Part shown: one piece after another, positions 8,373 through 16,541 of the stretch
How positions within the stretch are numbered: position 1 is the first letter of the stretch
How the letters are laid out: every line of letters starts with the position of its first letter
Source of the DNA: Pelagibius sp.
GTDB taxonomy: Bacteria > Pseudomonadota > Alphaproteobacteria > Kiloniellales > Kiloniellaceae
DNA length: 64,000 nucleotides
Assembly (NCBI GenBank): GCA_028280305.1
Contig: JANQMC010000018.1
Span: 37,252-101,251 of the forward strand
Reading direction: 5' to 3'
Program-made: the position numbers and the translations under genes
Notes under the pieces: model-generated
Seen by the model: the letters and a program-made list of their open reading frames with translations, nothing else
Told to the model about the DNA's origin: nothing
Databases searched by the model: none

Positions 8373-8609
8373 ATGAGCAACGACATCGCCGATCGCGTGA
8401 AGAAGATCGTCGTCGAGCATCTGGGCGTCGACGATGCAAAGGTCACCGAAACTGCCAGTTTCATCGACGATCTGGGGGCTGACAGCCTGGATACCGTCGA
8501 ACTGGTGATGGCTTTCGAAGAAGAGTTCGGCTGTGAAATTCCCGATGACGCCGCTGAGAAGATTGTGACCGTCAAGGATGCGATCAGCTTCATCCAGGAA
8601 CATTCCTGA
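8373..8609 (+). CDS. acpP: Acyl carrier protein
   Basis: This 78-residue acidic protein carries growing fatty acyl chains on a 4'-phosphopantetheine arm. The attachment serine is in the canonical motif [10 protein letters not shown] near residue 37. The remaining sequence ([16 protein letters not shown]) is the standard ACP helix II-III region. An AAGGA Shine-Dalgarno precedes the ATG. It sits between fabG and fabF as in most proteobacteria. Confidence 0.97.
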   Translation: MSNDIADRVKKIVVEHLGVDDAKVTETASFIDDLGADSLDTVELVMAFEEEFGCEIPDDAAEKIVTVKDAISFIQEHS

Positions 8610-8688
8610 TACCAGCCAGGCCTATGTCGGCGGTATCCCAGTTGCGGGTTACTGCCTGTTTGGTTGTGGTGCGGGGATCTAGAGACCG

Positions 8689-9954
8689 ATGAGACGGGTT
8701 GTCATTACAGGACTGGGACTGGTTACGCCGCTCGGTAGCGGCGTTGATCACGTCTGGGACCGGCTGCTCAATGGCAAGTCGGGCCTGCGGGGCATTCAAA
8801 GCTTCGATGTTTCCGACCTGCCGTCGAAGATCGCCGGTCAGGTTCCGCTGGGAGAAACCTCTGAGGGGCTGTTCAACGCGGATGACTATGTCGCGCCGCG
8901 TGACCAGCGCAAGCTGGACCGTTTCATCGTCTTTGGAATGGCTGCCGCGCAGCAGGCAATCGAAGATTCCGGCTGGATGCCGGAAGATGACGAGGACCAG
9001 TGGCGTACCGGTGTCATGATCGGCTCCGGGATCGGGGGGCTCGAGACCATTTATGAAGGCTCGATCACCATCCATGAGAGAGGACCGCGGCGCCTGTCGC
9101 CTTTCTTCATTCCCGCGGCGCTGATCAATCTCGTCTCCGGTCAGGTTTCGATCCGCTACGGCTTCAAGGGCCCCAACCACGCTGTGGTGACGGCTTGCTC
9201 GACCGGCGCCCATGCGATCGGTGATGCGGCGCGGCTGATCATGCTGGACGATGCCGATGTTATGATCGCCGGCGGTGCAGAGGCTGCGGTCTGTCGCCTC
9301 GGCATGGCCGGCTTCTCGGCCTCCCGGGCGCTTTCGACCAACTTCAATGATACGCCCGAGAAGGGATCGCGTCCCTGGGACGAAGACCGCGACGGTTTCG
9401 TGATGGGCGAGGGTTCGGGTGTGCTGGTTCTTGAGGAACTGGAACACGCCAAGGCGCGCGGTGCGAAAATCTACGCCGAAGTCGTCGGCTATGGTTTGTC
9501 GGGCGATGCCCATCACATCACGGCGCCGCCGGAAGACGGCAACGGTGGCTACCGCGCCATGCAGGCCGCATTGAAGCGTGCGGGTCTTGATCCTAGTGAC
9601 ATCGATTACATCAACGCCCACGGCACCTCTACGCCGCTGGGTGACGAGATCGAGGTGGGCGCTGTACGACGGCTGTTCGGGGAGGCGGCAAAAGACCTCT
9701 CGATGTCGTCGACTAAATCGGCCATCGGGCACCTGCTTGGTGCTGCAGGTGCGGTTGAGTCGGTGTTTTCGATTCTGGCGCTGCGTGACAACGTGGCGCC
9801 GCCGACGCTCAACCTCGACAACCCGTCGCCGGCCTGCGATGGCATTGATCTCACGCCCCATGAGGCCCGAGAGCGGCCGATCCGTCACGCGCTCTCCAAC
9901 TCCTTTGGGTTTGGTGGAACGAACGCCAGTCTGATACTGGCCGAATATCAATAG
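8689..9954 (+). CDS. fabF: Beta-ketoacyl-ACP synthase II FabF
   Basis: This 421-residue condensing enzyme extends acyl-ACP with malonyl-ACP. The nucleophile cysteine is in VTACSTGAHAIG near residue 168. The two histidines are in NAHGTSTPLGD near 308 and SAIGHLLGAAGA near 345, and the C-terminal loop NSFGFGGTNASL is intact. The length is normal. It lies 79 nt after acpP and 10 nt before mltG, so mltG is probably cotranscribed with the fatty-acid genes. Confidence 0.96.
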   Translation: MRRVVITGLGLVTPLGSGVDHVWDRLLNGKSGLRGIQSFDVSDLPSKIAGQVPLGETSEGLFNADDYVAPRDQRKLDRFIVFGMAAAQQAIEDSGWMPEDDEDQWRTGVMIGSGIGGLETIYEGSITIHERGPRRLSPFFIPAALINLVSGQVSIRYGFKGPNHAVVTACSTGAHAIGDAARLIMLDDADVMIAGGAEAAVCRLGMAGFSASRALSTNFNDTPEKGSRPWDEDRDGFVMGEGSGVLVLEELEHAKARGAKIYAEVVGYGLSGDAHHITAPPEDGNGGYRAMQAALKRAGLDPSDIDYINAHGTSTPLGDEIEVGAVRRLFGEAAKDLSMSSTKSAIGHLLGAAGAVESVFSILALRDNVAPPTLNLDNPSPACDGIDLTPHEARERPIRHALSNSFGFGGTNASLILAEYQ

Positions 9955-9964
9955 TAGCGGCGGA

Positions 9965-10957
9965 ATGCGACGACTGGGCGGCCTGGCCGCTGTTCTCGTC
10001 GTTGTCCTGGCGGCCGGTATCGGCGGCCTTTACGTCTATCTTCAGGCTCAGTTCCGCGCGCCAGGTCCCCTGACCGAAGAAACAGGCTTTCTGGTGCCGC
10101 GAGGCGCTGGGCTCGATGCCATCGCCGCCGATCTGGCGGCGCAAGGCATCGTCGCCGATGCCGATGTTTTTGCGCTTGCTGTCCGCCTCTTCGGCGAGGC
10201 CCGGTCTTTGCAGGCGGGAGAATTCGCAGTGCCGCCGGCGGCTTCCATGGAGGACGTGGCGGCGCTCATTGCAAGCGGCAGGACCGTGGTGCACCGCGTG
10301 ACGGTTCCCGAAGGTCTGACTTCCGTTGAAATCGTGACTCTGCTCAACGATGCCAAGGTTCTGGAGGGAAGCTTGGCCGACACGCCGCCTGAGGGCAGCC
10401 TGCTGCCGGAAACCTATCACTTCACCCGGGGGGACAGTCGGGAGGCATTGCTGCAGCGAATGCGGGACTCCATGCAATCGGCGATCGACGATGTCTGGAG
10501 CCGTAGGGTCGACGGCCTGCCGATCAAGACGCCCGAAGAGGCGGTGATCCTGGCATCGATTGTCGAGCGGGAGACCGGGGTCGATGCGGAGCGGCCCCTT
10601 GTCGCCGGGGTTTTCATCAACCGCTTGCGCAAAGGCATGCCGCTGCAGTCCGATCCCACGGTGATCTACGGCATCACGCTTGGGAAGGCGCCTTTCGGCC
10701 GGTCTCTCACGCGCAAGGACCTCGCGACGCCGACCCCCTACAACACCTATCAGATTCCGGGGCTGCCGCCGGCACCGATCGCCAATCCCGGGCGCGCCTC
10801 TTTGGAGGCCGTGGTCAATCCGGCGACCACCGACTACATCTACTTCGTTGCAGACGGCACTGGCGGCCATGCCTTTGCGAAGACGTTGGCCGAGCACAAC
10901 CGCAACGTCGCCAAGTGGCGCAAGCACCTTAGAAGCCTCAAAAAGCAAAGCAACTGA
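9965..10957 (+). CDS. mltG: Endolytic murein transglycosylase MltG
   Basis: This 330-residue YceG-family enzyme cleaves nascent glycan strands at the inner membrane and helps set glycan length. A single N-terminal membrane anchor covers residues 5-27 (LAAVLVVVLAAGIGGLYVYL). A LysM-like segment follows (VPRGAGLDAIAADLAAQGIV), and the catalytic glutamate is in ASIVERETG near residue 203. The motifs LQSDPTVIYG and NTYQIPGLPPAPI confirm the family. The ATG is 10 nt after fabF. Confidence 0.93.
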   Translation: MRRLGGLAAVLVVVLAAGIGGLYVYLQAQFRAPGPLTEETGFLVPRGAGLDAIAADLAAQGIVADADVFALAVRLFGEARSLQAGEFAVPPAASMEDVAALIASGRTVVHRVTVPEGLTSVEIVTLLNDAKVLEGSLADTPPEGSLLPETYHFTRGDSREALLQRMRDSMQSAIDDVWSRRVDGLPIKTPEEAVILASIVERETGVDAERPLVAGVFINRLRKGMPLQSDPTVIYGITLGKAPFGRSLTRKDLATPTPYNTYQIPGLPPAPIANPGRASLEAVVNPATTDYIYFVADGTGGHAFAKTLAEHNRNVAKWRKHLRSLKKQSN

Positions 10958-10987
10958 CGGCTGACGGGCCGGGGTTCCGGCTCGCCA

Positions 10988-11761
10988 CTACCGCGGCGCA
11001 GCTGGTTTCTCCGGTAGGCGGCGAAGCAAAGAGTCGGTCCAGCCCGGCGGCAGCAGCGCCAGCAGCCACACCGCTGCGAAGAGACGCCGGGGGAAGACGA
11101 TCCGCGCCTTGTTTGCGGCAAGGCCCCGCTGGATGATCTTCGCCGCCCGCTCAGCCTCCATGAGGAAGGGCATCGGGAAGTCGTTCACCGCCGTCATCCG
11201 GCTCTTTACGTAGCCCGGGCAGATGACTGAGACGCTCAGGCCGTCGCCCGCCACCATCCCGCGCAGAGCTTCGCCCCAAACCCGCACGGCGGCCTTGGAG
11301 GCGCAATAGGCCGGTGCCCCGGGAAACCCGCGAAAGGCCGCCAGAGACGACATGATGGCGACCTGGCCATGCCGGCGCGGCCGCATCAAGGTCAGGGCGG
11401 CCTGGACGGTTGAAACCACACCATCGACGTTGACGGCGAAGATCTGCCGGGCCTGAGCGGCGTCTTCGCCGAAGGCCCCGGTGCCGGCGGAAATGCCGGC
11501 ATTGGCGATGACGAGGTCGATGGGGCGGCGCCGGTCGATCTCGGCCAGCCAGCCCTCCAGGCCTTCACGGTCGCAGACATCAAGCACCGCGGTTTCGACC
11601 TCCGCCCCTGCAGCCCGGCAAAGCCCCGCAACGGCGTCCAGTCTTTCGCCGTCTCTTCCGCTAAGCGCCAGGAGGCATCCCGGCCGGGCATAGCGCTGGG
11701 CCAGGGCCGCACCGATCCCGCTGGAGCTGCCGGTGATTACGATCGATTTCGGATTTCGCAT
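10988..11761 (-). CDS. SDR family NAD(P)-dependent oxidoreductase
   Basis: Predicted 257-residue short-chain dehydrogenase. The cofactor loop is TGSSSGIGAALA near residue 9; NAGIS follows near 83, and the catalytic residues are Ser in MSSLAAF and YCASK (Tyr and Lys) near residue 150. The C terminus has a hydrophobic stretch (AAVWLLALLPPGW) that may sit at the membrane, as in YbbO/DltE-like SDRs acting on lipid-like substrates. Substrate unknown. I start at 11761, where SDR homology begins. A start at 11794 is possible, but the DNA between contains a 14-nt direct repeat. Convergent with mltG. Confidence 0.75.
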   Translation of the reverse strand: MRNPKSIVITGSSSGIGAALAQRYARPGCLLALSGRDGERLDAVAGLCRAAGAEVETAVLDVCDREGLEGWLAEIDRRRPIDLVIANAGISAGTGAFGEDAAQARQIFAVNVDGVVSTVQAALTLMRPRRHGQVAIMSSLAAFRGFPGAPAYCASKAAVRVWGEALRGMVAGDGLSVSVICPGYVKSRMTAVNDFPMPFLMEAERAAKIIQRGLAANKARIVFPRRLFAAVWLLALLPPGWTDSLLRRLPEKPAAPR

Positions 11762-11762
11762 T

Positions 11763-11787
11763 AATCTGTCGCCAAGAATCTGTCGCC
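11763..11787. repeat. Short direct repeat upstream of SDR gene
   Basis: AATCTGTCGCC occurs twice (11763-11773 and 11777-11787) with a 14-nt period. The period is not a multiple of three and the repeat lies just before the chosen SDR start, which argues that this piece is untranslated. It may be a slippage product. Confidence 0.6.
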
Positions 11788-11951
11788 GAGTCATCGCTGC
11801 CTGAAGGCGAGCCGTGTTTTGGGATTTGGAGCAGCACCATTCTGGGTGCTTGTTGTGATCTGAGGCCACCAGTATATATGGGGCCGGCGTTTTTGGGCGC
11901 TCGGAAACGGCCGGTTGGACTTATCCCGCCGGCACGGGGATTGGGGATCGC

Positions 11952-12854
11952 GTGGCAAAGACGCAGGCTTCGGTGCACAGCATGACGGGTTTCGCCCGTG
12001 CGGAGGGGGGCGACGAGCTTGTCACCTGGGCGTGGGAGATCAGGACGGTCAACGGCCGCAGTCTTGATGTGCGGTCGCGCCTGCCGGGCGGCTACGAAGC
12101 CTTGGATCCGGTTATCCGCAAGGCTGTTGCGGGGGTCTGCCAGCGTGGCAACACCCAGGTCAATCTCCAGGTCAAGCGTGGCGAGGCGCCGCAAGCCTGG
12201 CGGCTGAACGAAGAACTGCTGCAGCAGGTTCTGGATGTGATGAGCCGTCTCGAAACCCGCCTCGAGACCGCAGCGCCGCGGTTGGATGGACTGCTGGGCT
12301 TGCGCGGCATTCTGGAGCCGGTTGAGGACGACGAAAGCCCGGAACAGCTTGCCGGCCGTTTGAAGTCTATCGAGACGGACCTTGGGGTCGCTTTGGAAGC
12401 TTTGGCGGCGATGCGGGCGGAAGAGGGTGCACGGCTGTTGCAGCTTGTGCGGGGTCACCTCGACGCTATCGAGCGGCTTTGCGGTGAGGCCGCAAGCTGT
12501 GCCGCGACACAGCCGGAGACCCTGAAGGCGCGTCTGCGCGAACAGCTGGACGTTTTGCTGGCGGAAACCAACGCCGTGTCCGAAGACCGTATCGCGCAGG
12601 AGCTTGCGCTCCTGGTCGGTAAGGCCGACGTTAGGGAGGAGTTGGACCGTCTGGAAGCGCATGTTGCGGCTGCCCGAGATCTGCTTGCTCAGGGTGGCGC
12701 AGTGGGACGCAAACTGGACTTCCTCTGTCAGGAGTTCAATCGCGAAGCCAACACACTTTGCTCAAAGTCGGCGGATGTCGATCTGACTCGGATCGGTCTC
12801 GATCTGAAGTCGGCGATCGAGCAACTGCGTGAGCAAGTCCAGAACATCGAGTAG
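11952..12854 (+). CDS. yicC: YicC family endoribonuclease-like protein
   Basis: This is a 300-residue member of the YicC/YloC family. The N-terminal signature SMTGFARAEG is at residues 13-22 and the C-terminal domain ends with the typical KSADVDLTRIGLDLKSAIEQ (Lys-Ser-Ala variant). Some members have been reported as endoribonucleases acting on small RNAs; the role here is by family only. The likely start is the GTG at 11952. It is followed after 5 nt by gmk, the usual yicC-gmk pairing. Confidence 0.9.
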   Translation: MAKTQASVHSMTGFARAEGGDELVTWAWEIRTVNGRSLDVRSRLPGGYEALDPVIRKAVAGVCQRGNTQVNLQVKRGEAPQAWRLNEELLQQVLDVMSRLETRLETAAPRLDGLLGLRGILEPVEDDESPEQLAGRLKSIETDLGVALEALAAMRAEEGARLLQLVRGHLDAIERLCGEAASCAATQPETLKARLREQLDVLLAETNAVSEDRIAQELALLVGKADVREELDRLEAHVAAARDLLAQGGAVGRKLDFLCQEFNREANTLCSKSADVDLTRIGLDLKSAIEQLREQVQNIE

Positions 12855-12859
12855 CCCGT

Positions 12860-13498
12860 ATGGAAGACAGCACGATGAAACGGCGCGGCTTGATGCTCGT
12901 TCTGTCTTCGCCTTCCGGAGCGGGCAAAACATCCATTTCGCGCCGCCTTCTGGAGCTGGATGACAATCTCTCCCTGTCGATCTCGGCGACGACGCGGCCG
13001 CGCCGTCCCGCGGAGACCGAGGGTGTGCACTACTTCTTCGTGTCGGAAATGCGTTTTGACGAGATGGTCAAACAAGACGAGTTGTTCGAGCATGCCGTGG
13101 TTTTCGGTCAGCAGTACGGGACCCCGCGGCAGCCTGTCGAAGAGGCACTGGACGCTGGCCGCGACGTACTGTTCGACATCGACTGGCAGGGTACTCAGCA
13201 GGTTGCGGAAAAAGCGCGCGAAGACCTGGTGAGTGTCTTTATCCTGCCGCCCTCCACAGCGGAGTTGGAGCGTCGCCTGCACAGCCGGGCCCAGGATAGT
13301 GACGAGGTGGTGCGGGGCCGCATGGCCAAGGCCGCGGATGAGATGAGCCACTGGGCCGAGTACGACTACATCATCATCAATCACGATCTTGAGCAGAGCG
13401 TCGCCCAGGTCGAGGCAATCTTGACGGCGGAGCGCTTGAGGCGCGAGCGGCGTGCCGGGCTTCGGGACTTCGTCGAAGGACTCAGGCTGGGCCGCTAG
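12860..13498 (+). CDS. gmk: Guanylate kinase
   Basis: This 212-residue enzyme phosphorylates GMP to GDP with ATP. The P-loop is SSPSGAGKTSI near residue 13. The GMP-binding segment ISATTRPRRPAE lies near 41, followed by GVHYFFVSEMRFDEMV. The sequence FDIDWQGTQQV near residue 104 is also diagnostic. The frame has a second possible ATG five codons in (MKRRGLML), which may be the true start. It ends 7 nt from the convergent rsmA stop. Confidence 0.95.
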   Translation: MEDSTMKRRGLMLVLSSPSGAGKTSISRRLLELDDNLSLSISATTRPRRPAETEGVHYFFVSEMRFDEMVKQDELFEHAVVFGQQYGTPRQPVEEALDAGRDVLFDIDWQGTQQVAEKAREDLVSVFILPPSTAELERRLHSRAQDSDEVVRGRMAKAADEMSHWAEYDYIIINHDLEQSVAQVEAILTAERLRRERRAGLRDFVEGLRLGR

Positions 13499-13505
13499 CG
13501 GCTGT

Positions 13506-14363
13506 TCAAGCCGTCCGGTTTTGATCGAGCCGCTGCGCCAGCTTGCAAAAGTCTACGACACTCAGTTGTTCTGCCCGCGCCGTCGGTGTCAGGCCGAGTT
13601 CTTCTATCGTTTCGACGGCATCTTCAAAGAGTGATTTCAGGCTCTGGCGCAGCATCTTCCGCCGTTGCCCGAAGGCCGCCGCGGTTACGCGCTCAAGGCT
13701 CTTGAGGGTGACAGCAGCCAGAGGCTCTTCACGCGGTTCAAGTGAGACGACGGAAGAGGTAACCTTCGGCGGCGGCGTGAACGCGCGCGGCGGAACATCG
13801 AACAGGGTTCGTACGTCACAGAGCCACTGCGTGATGACAGTCAGGCGTCCGTAGTGACGGCTGCCCGGCGCCGCCGTCAACCGCTCGGCCACTTCCTTCT
13901 GAAACATCAAGGTCAGTGTGGCAAAGGCGGCAGGGTTCTCCGCGAGCGCCTTCAACCAGCCGATCAACAAGGCGGTCGAGATGTTGTAGGGCAGATTGCT
14001 GACGATCTGGCGCGGCGTCTCTCCGAGCTGTTCCAGCGCGAGGGTCAGGGCGTCGCCCTCAACGACCTCCAGACGGTCCGGATAAGCGGCCGCCAACTCT
14101 GTAAGAGCATCAAGACAACGCCGGTCTTTTTCGACGGCGATGACCCGTTCCGCGCCTTCGTTCAGCAGGGCTCTTGTAAGGCCACCTGGTCCCGGGCCCA
14201 CTTCGATCACCGTGCCCTTGGTCAGGGAAGGTGCGCTGCGGGCGATCCGGCCGGTCAGGTTGAGGTCAAGCAGGAAGTGTTGCCCCAGTGCCTTGCGGGC
14301 GCCCAGTCCGTATCTGGCAATGACCTCGCGTAGGGGCGGTAGTGGTGGATGGGGGTCATCCAT
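13506..14363 (-). CDS. rsmA: 16S rRNA dimethyladenosine transferase RsmA (KsgA)
   Basis: This 285-residue methyltransferase dimethylates two adjacent adenines in helix 45 of 16S rRNA late in 30S assembly. The start has [11 protein letters not shown], the SAM motif [15 protein letters not shown] near residue 53, and the adenine-binding NLPYNIS near 120. The C-terminal region, with [13 protein letters not shown], is typical. Its ATG overlaps pdxA by 8 nt. Last gene of the lptF-lptG-lptD-surA-pdxA-rsmA run, a conserved order in proteobacteria. Confidence 0.95.
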   Translation of the reverse strand: MDDPHPPLPPLREVIARYGLGARKALGQHFLLDLNLTGRIARSAPSLTKGTVIEVGPGPGGLTRALLNEGAERVIAVEKDRRCLDALTELAAAYPDRLEVVEGDALTLALEQLGETPRQIVSNLPYNISTALLIGWLKALAENPAAFATLTLMFQKEVAERLTAAPGSRHYGRLTVITQWLCDVRTLFDVPPRAFTPPPKVTSSVVSLEPREEPLAAVTLKSLERVTAAAFGQRRKMLRQSLKSLFEDAVETIEELGLTPTARAEQLSVVDFCKLAQRLDQNRTA

Positions 14364-15408
14364 GGGCGGCGGTACCCGCTGCCTGCGTCATCTCAGCGGC
14401 CATTTGAAGGGCGGCGATAAGACTGGCTGGAGAGGCTTTCCCTTGCCCCGCTATGTCCAAGGCCGTGCCGTGATCCGGTGATGTTCGGACGATGGGCAGC
14501 CCGAGCGTGACATTGACGCCGCGTTCAAAGTCGATCGTCTTGATGGGGATCAGGGCCTGATCGTGGTACATGCACAGAGCTGCGTCGTAGCCTCGGCGTG
14601 CCTCGGGATGAAACAGGCTGTCCGCGGGCAAGGGACCGGAAAGCGCAATTCCTTCGGCGCGCAGTGCATCCACCGCCGGCTGGATGATGCGTGTCTCTTC
14701 GTGGCCGAGCTGGCCGCCTTCACCGGCATGTGGGTTCAGGCCGGCGACCGCCAGTCTTGGATTCTTGATGCCGAAATGAGACTTGAGAGCCTTGGCCGTC
14801 GTGCGGCCGGTCTGCTCTATGAGTTCGGCGGTGAGCGTTTTCGGGACATGGCTCAAAGGCTGGTGGACGGTCACCGGTACCACCCGCAGGGCGGCGCAGG
14901 CCAGCATCATTACCGGTGGCTTTTGCGACCCACAGAGTTCGGCCAGAAACTCGGTATGCCCCGGATGGGCGAAGCCCGCGTCCATGAGCGCCTGTTTGTG
15001 GATCGGATTGGTGACGACGGCTGAGGCGGCGCCGTCCAGCGTCAACGCGACCGCTTCGCGGATGGAGTCCAGAACCGCTCCGGCATTGGCCCCTGACGGA
15101 TGTCCCGGTTCGGCCTGCACCTCTGTGCGCAGTGGCAATACCGGCAGAGCATGATTGAACGCGGCAACGCACTGTGACGGATCGTCGAGCGTCTCCACAG
15201 CCACGTTCAGGCCGAGAGACCTTGCCAGGGCCTTCAGGCGTGCTGGATCGTCAACAAGGAAAAACGGCGCAAGAGCCAAGTCGCGCCGTTGAAGCCAGGC
15301 TTTCAGGGCGATCTCGCCGCCGACCCCGGAGGGCTCGCCCATGGTCAAAGCCAGAGGCCGCGGCGGAGCGTGGGAGGGCTGTGCCGGGCTGCTTATACTG
15401 TGCGGCAC
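14356..15408 (-). CDS. pdxA: 4-hydroxythreonine-4-phosphate dehydrogenase PdxA
   Basis: This 350-residue metal- and NAD-dependent enzyme acts in the DXP-dependent branch of pyridoxal phosphate synthesis. The N-terminal [17 protein letters not shown] is conserved. Metal-binding histidines are in [20 protein letters not shown] and [12 protein letters not shown]. The only start upstream of the conserved core with suitable spacing is a GTG at 15408. It lies 30 nt after surA and overlaps rsmA. Confidence 0.94.
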   Translation of the reverse strand: MPHSISSPAQPSHAPPRPLALTMGEPSGVGGEIALKAWLQRRDLALAPFFLVDDPARLKALARSLGLNVAVETLDDPSQCVAAFNHALPVLPLRTEVQAEPGHPSGANAGAVLDSIREAVALTLDGAASAVVTNPIHKQALMDAGFAHPGHTEFLAELCGSQKPPVMMLACAALRVVPVTVHQPLSHVPKTLTAELIEQTGRTTAKALKSHFGIKNPRLAVAGLNPHAGEGGQLGHEETRIIQPAVDALRAEGIALSGPLPADSLFHPEARRGYDAALCMYHDQALIPIKTIDFERGVNVTLGLPIVRTSPDHGTALDIAGQGKASPASLIAALQMAAEMTQAAGTAAHG

Positions 15409-15438
15409 TGTTGGGGTCTCACGAAGAGCCCGAAGAAG

Positions 15439-16419
15439 TCATATCCGCACGTCCACGTTGGCCGTGCGGCGCAGTTCCTGCAGAGAACGCTGGGCCAGCT
15501 GGTTGAGGCGTTCGTTGACCAGGTTGCTTTGGATCCGCGAACGGTCGATCTCCTGCCCCTCGTTTTTACGCATGTCGCGCACGAGAAGGATGGTGAAGCC
15601 GGCCGGCGTGCGCACAGGGATGGAGACCTGGCCGGGTCCCATCTGTGCCAGGGCCAGGTTGAGTTCTTCGGCCAATTCGCCGTCCTGCACCCAACCCCGG
15701 TCACCACCCAGACTGGCGGTTGCGGATTGTGAGAACTGCCGGGCGAGTCCGGCGAAATTGGCGCCGGCGCGAACCTGTTCCAGCAGGCGGTTCGCATTCG
15801 CCAGGGCTTCCTGTTCCTGAGCTGCCGATTCTACCGCCACGAATATCTCTGCAACCCGGCGCTCGATCGACCCTTGGCGGGCGGTCAAGCGGTCGACCAC
15901 CACCTGGACTTCTTCGTTCGAGATTTCGATCGTCGGCCGCAGACGCCTTTGGACAACGTTTTCCCAGGCGATCTGCGCTCTTATCTGATCGATCAGCGTG
16001 GTCGGGATGATACCTCGGTTGCGCAGCATCGTCAGGAATTGGCCCTCTGACATATTGTTTTGCTGAGATATCTGCTCCAGAGCCCGGGCCACCTGATCGT
16101 CGGAGACAGAGATGTCGAGGCGCTGGGCTTCCTGCATCTGAAGTCGCTCGTCAATCAGGCCGCGCAGTACCTGCGGCGTGAGCCGGCGCCGAACATCTTG
16201 AGAGTCCTGTACCCCGGCTCCGACAATGGCCAAGCGCATCCGCATCGCCAGATCGAGTACGGAGATAACCTCGTCGTTCACCACGGCCGCAGGACGAAAT
16301 GCATCCTGAGCGCGAACCGGGAAGGCTGATAGTACCGCCACTGCTAGGGCGCAAAAAAATACCAGAACAAATCCGGGCCGCTTCTCTTGCCCGGTGTCGC
16401 TGAACTCTCGTAAAGACAT
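15439..16419 (-). CDS. surA: SurA-like periplasmic peptidyl-prolyl isomerase
   Basis: This is a 326-residue periplasmic chaperone/isomerase. It begins with a signal peptide (FVLVFFCALAVAVLSAFPVRA, cleaved near residue 37). A SurA N-terminal domain follows (VVNDEVISVLDLAMR, then LRGLIDERLQMQEAQRLDI), then one parvulin domain near residues 185-285 with GGDRGWVQ and AGFTILLV. E. coli SurA has two parvulin domains, so this is the short form. I start at the ATG at 16419. Its place after lptD fits outer-membrane protein assembly. Confidence 0.88.
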   Translation of the reverse strand: MSLREFSDTGQEKRPGFVLVFFCALAVAVLSAFPVRAQDAFRPAAVVNDEVISVLDLAMRMRLAIVGAGVQDSQDVRRRLTPQVLRGLIDERLQMQEAQRLDISVSDDQVARALEQISQQNNMSEGQFLTMLRNRGIIPTTLIDQIRAQIAWENVVQRRLRPTIEISNEEVQVVVDRLTARQGSIERRVAEIFVAVESAAQEQEALANANRLLEQVRAGANFAGLARQFSQSATASLGGDRGWVQDGELAEELNLALAQMGPGQVSIPVRTPAGFTILLVRDMRKNEGQEIDRSRIQSNLVNERLNQLAQRSLQELRRTANVDVRI

Positions 16420-16541
16420 GCTGAGATCCCTAGAAATCGCGCCGCTACTATATCCTGTCTCGCGGCAGCGATTCAAACGGAAGCTGGCCTGGCAGAGATG
16501 GTGGCGTTGTCTGTTCGACCGTCCGTTAAGGCAGGCGCTGG

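Noticed and set aside
10968..10981. GCCGG-GGTT-CCGGC hairpin between mltG and the SDR gene
   Set aside because: Only 5 bp and no T run on either strand; too weak to call a terminator.
13491..13502. Palindrome GCCGCTAGCGGC at the gmk stop codon
   Set aside because: Short, overlaps coding sequence, and such palindromes are frequent in GC-rich DNA.
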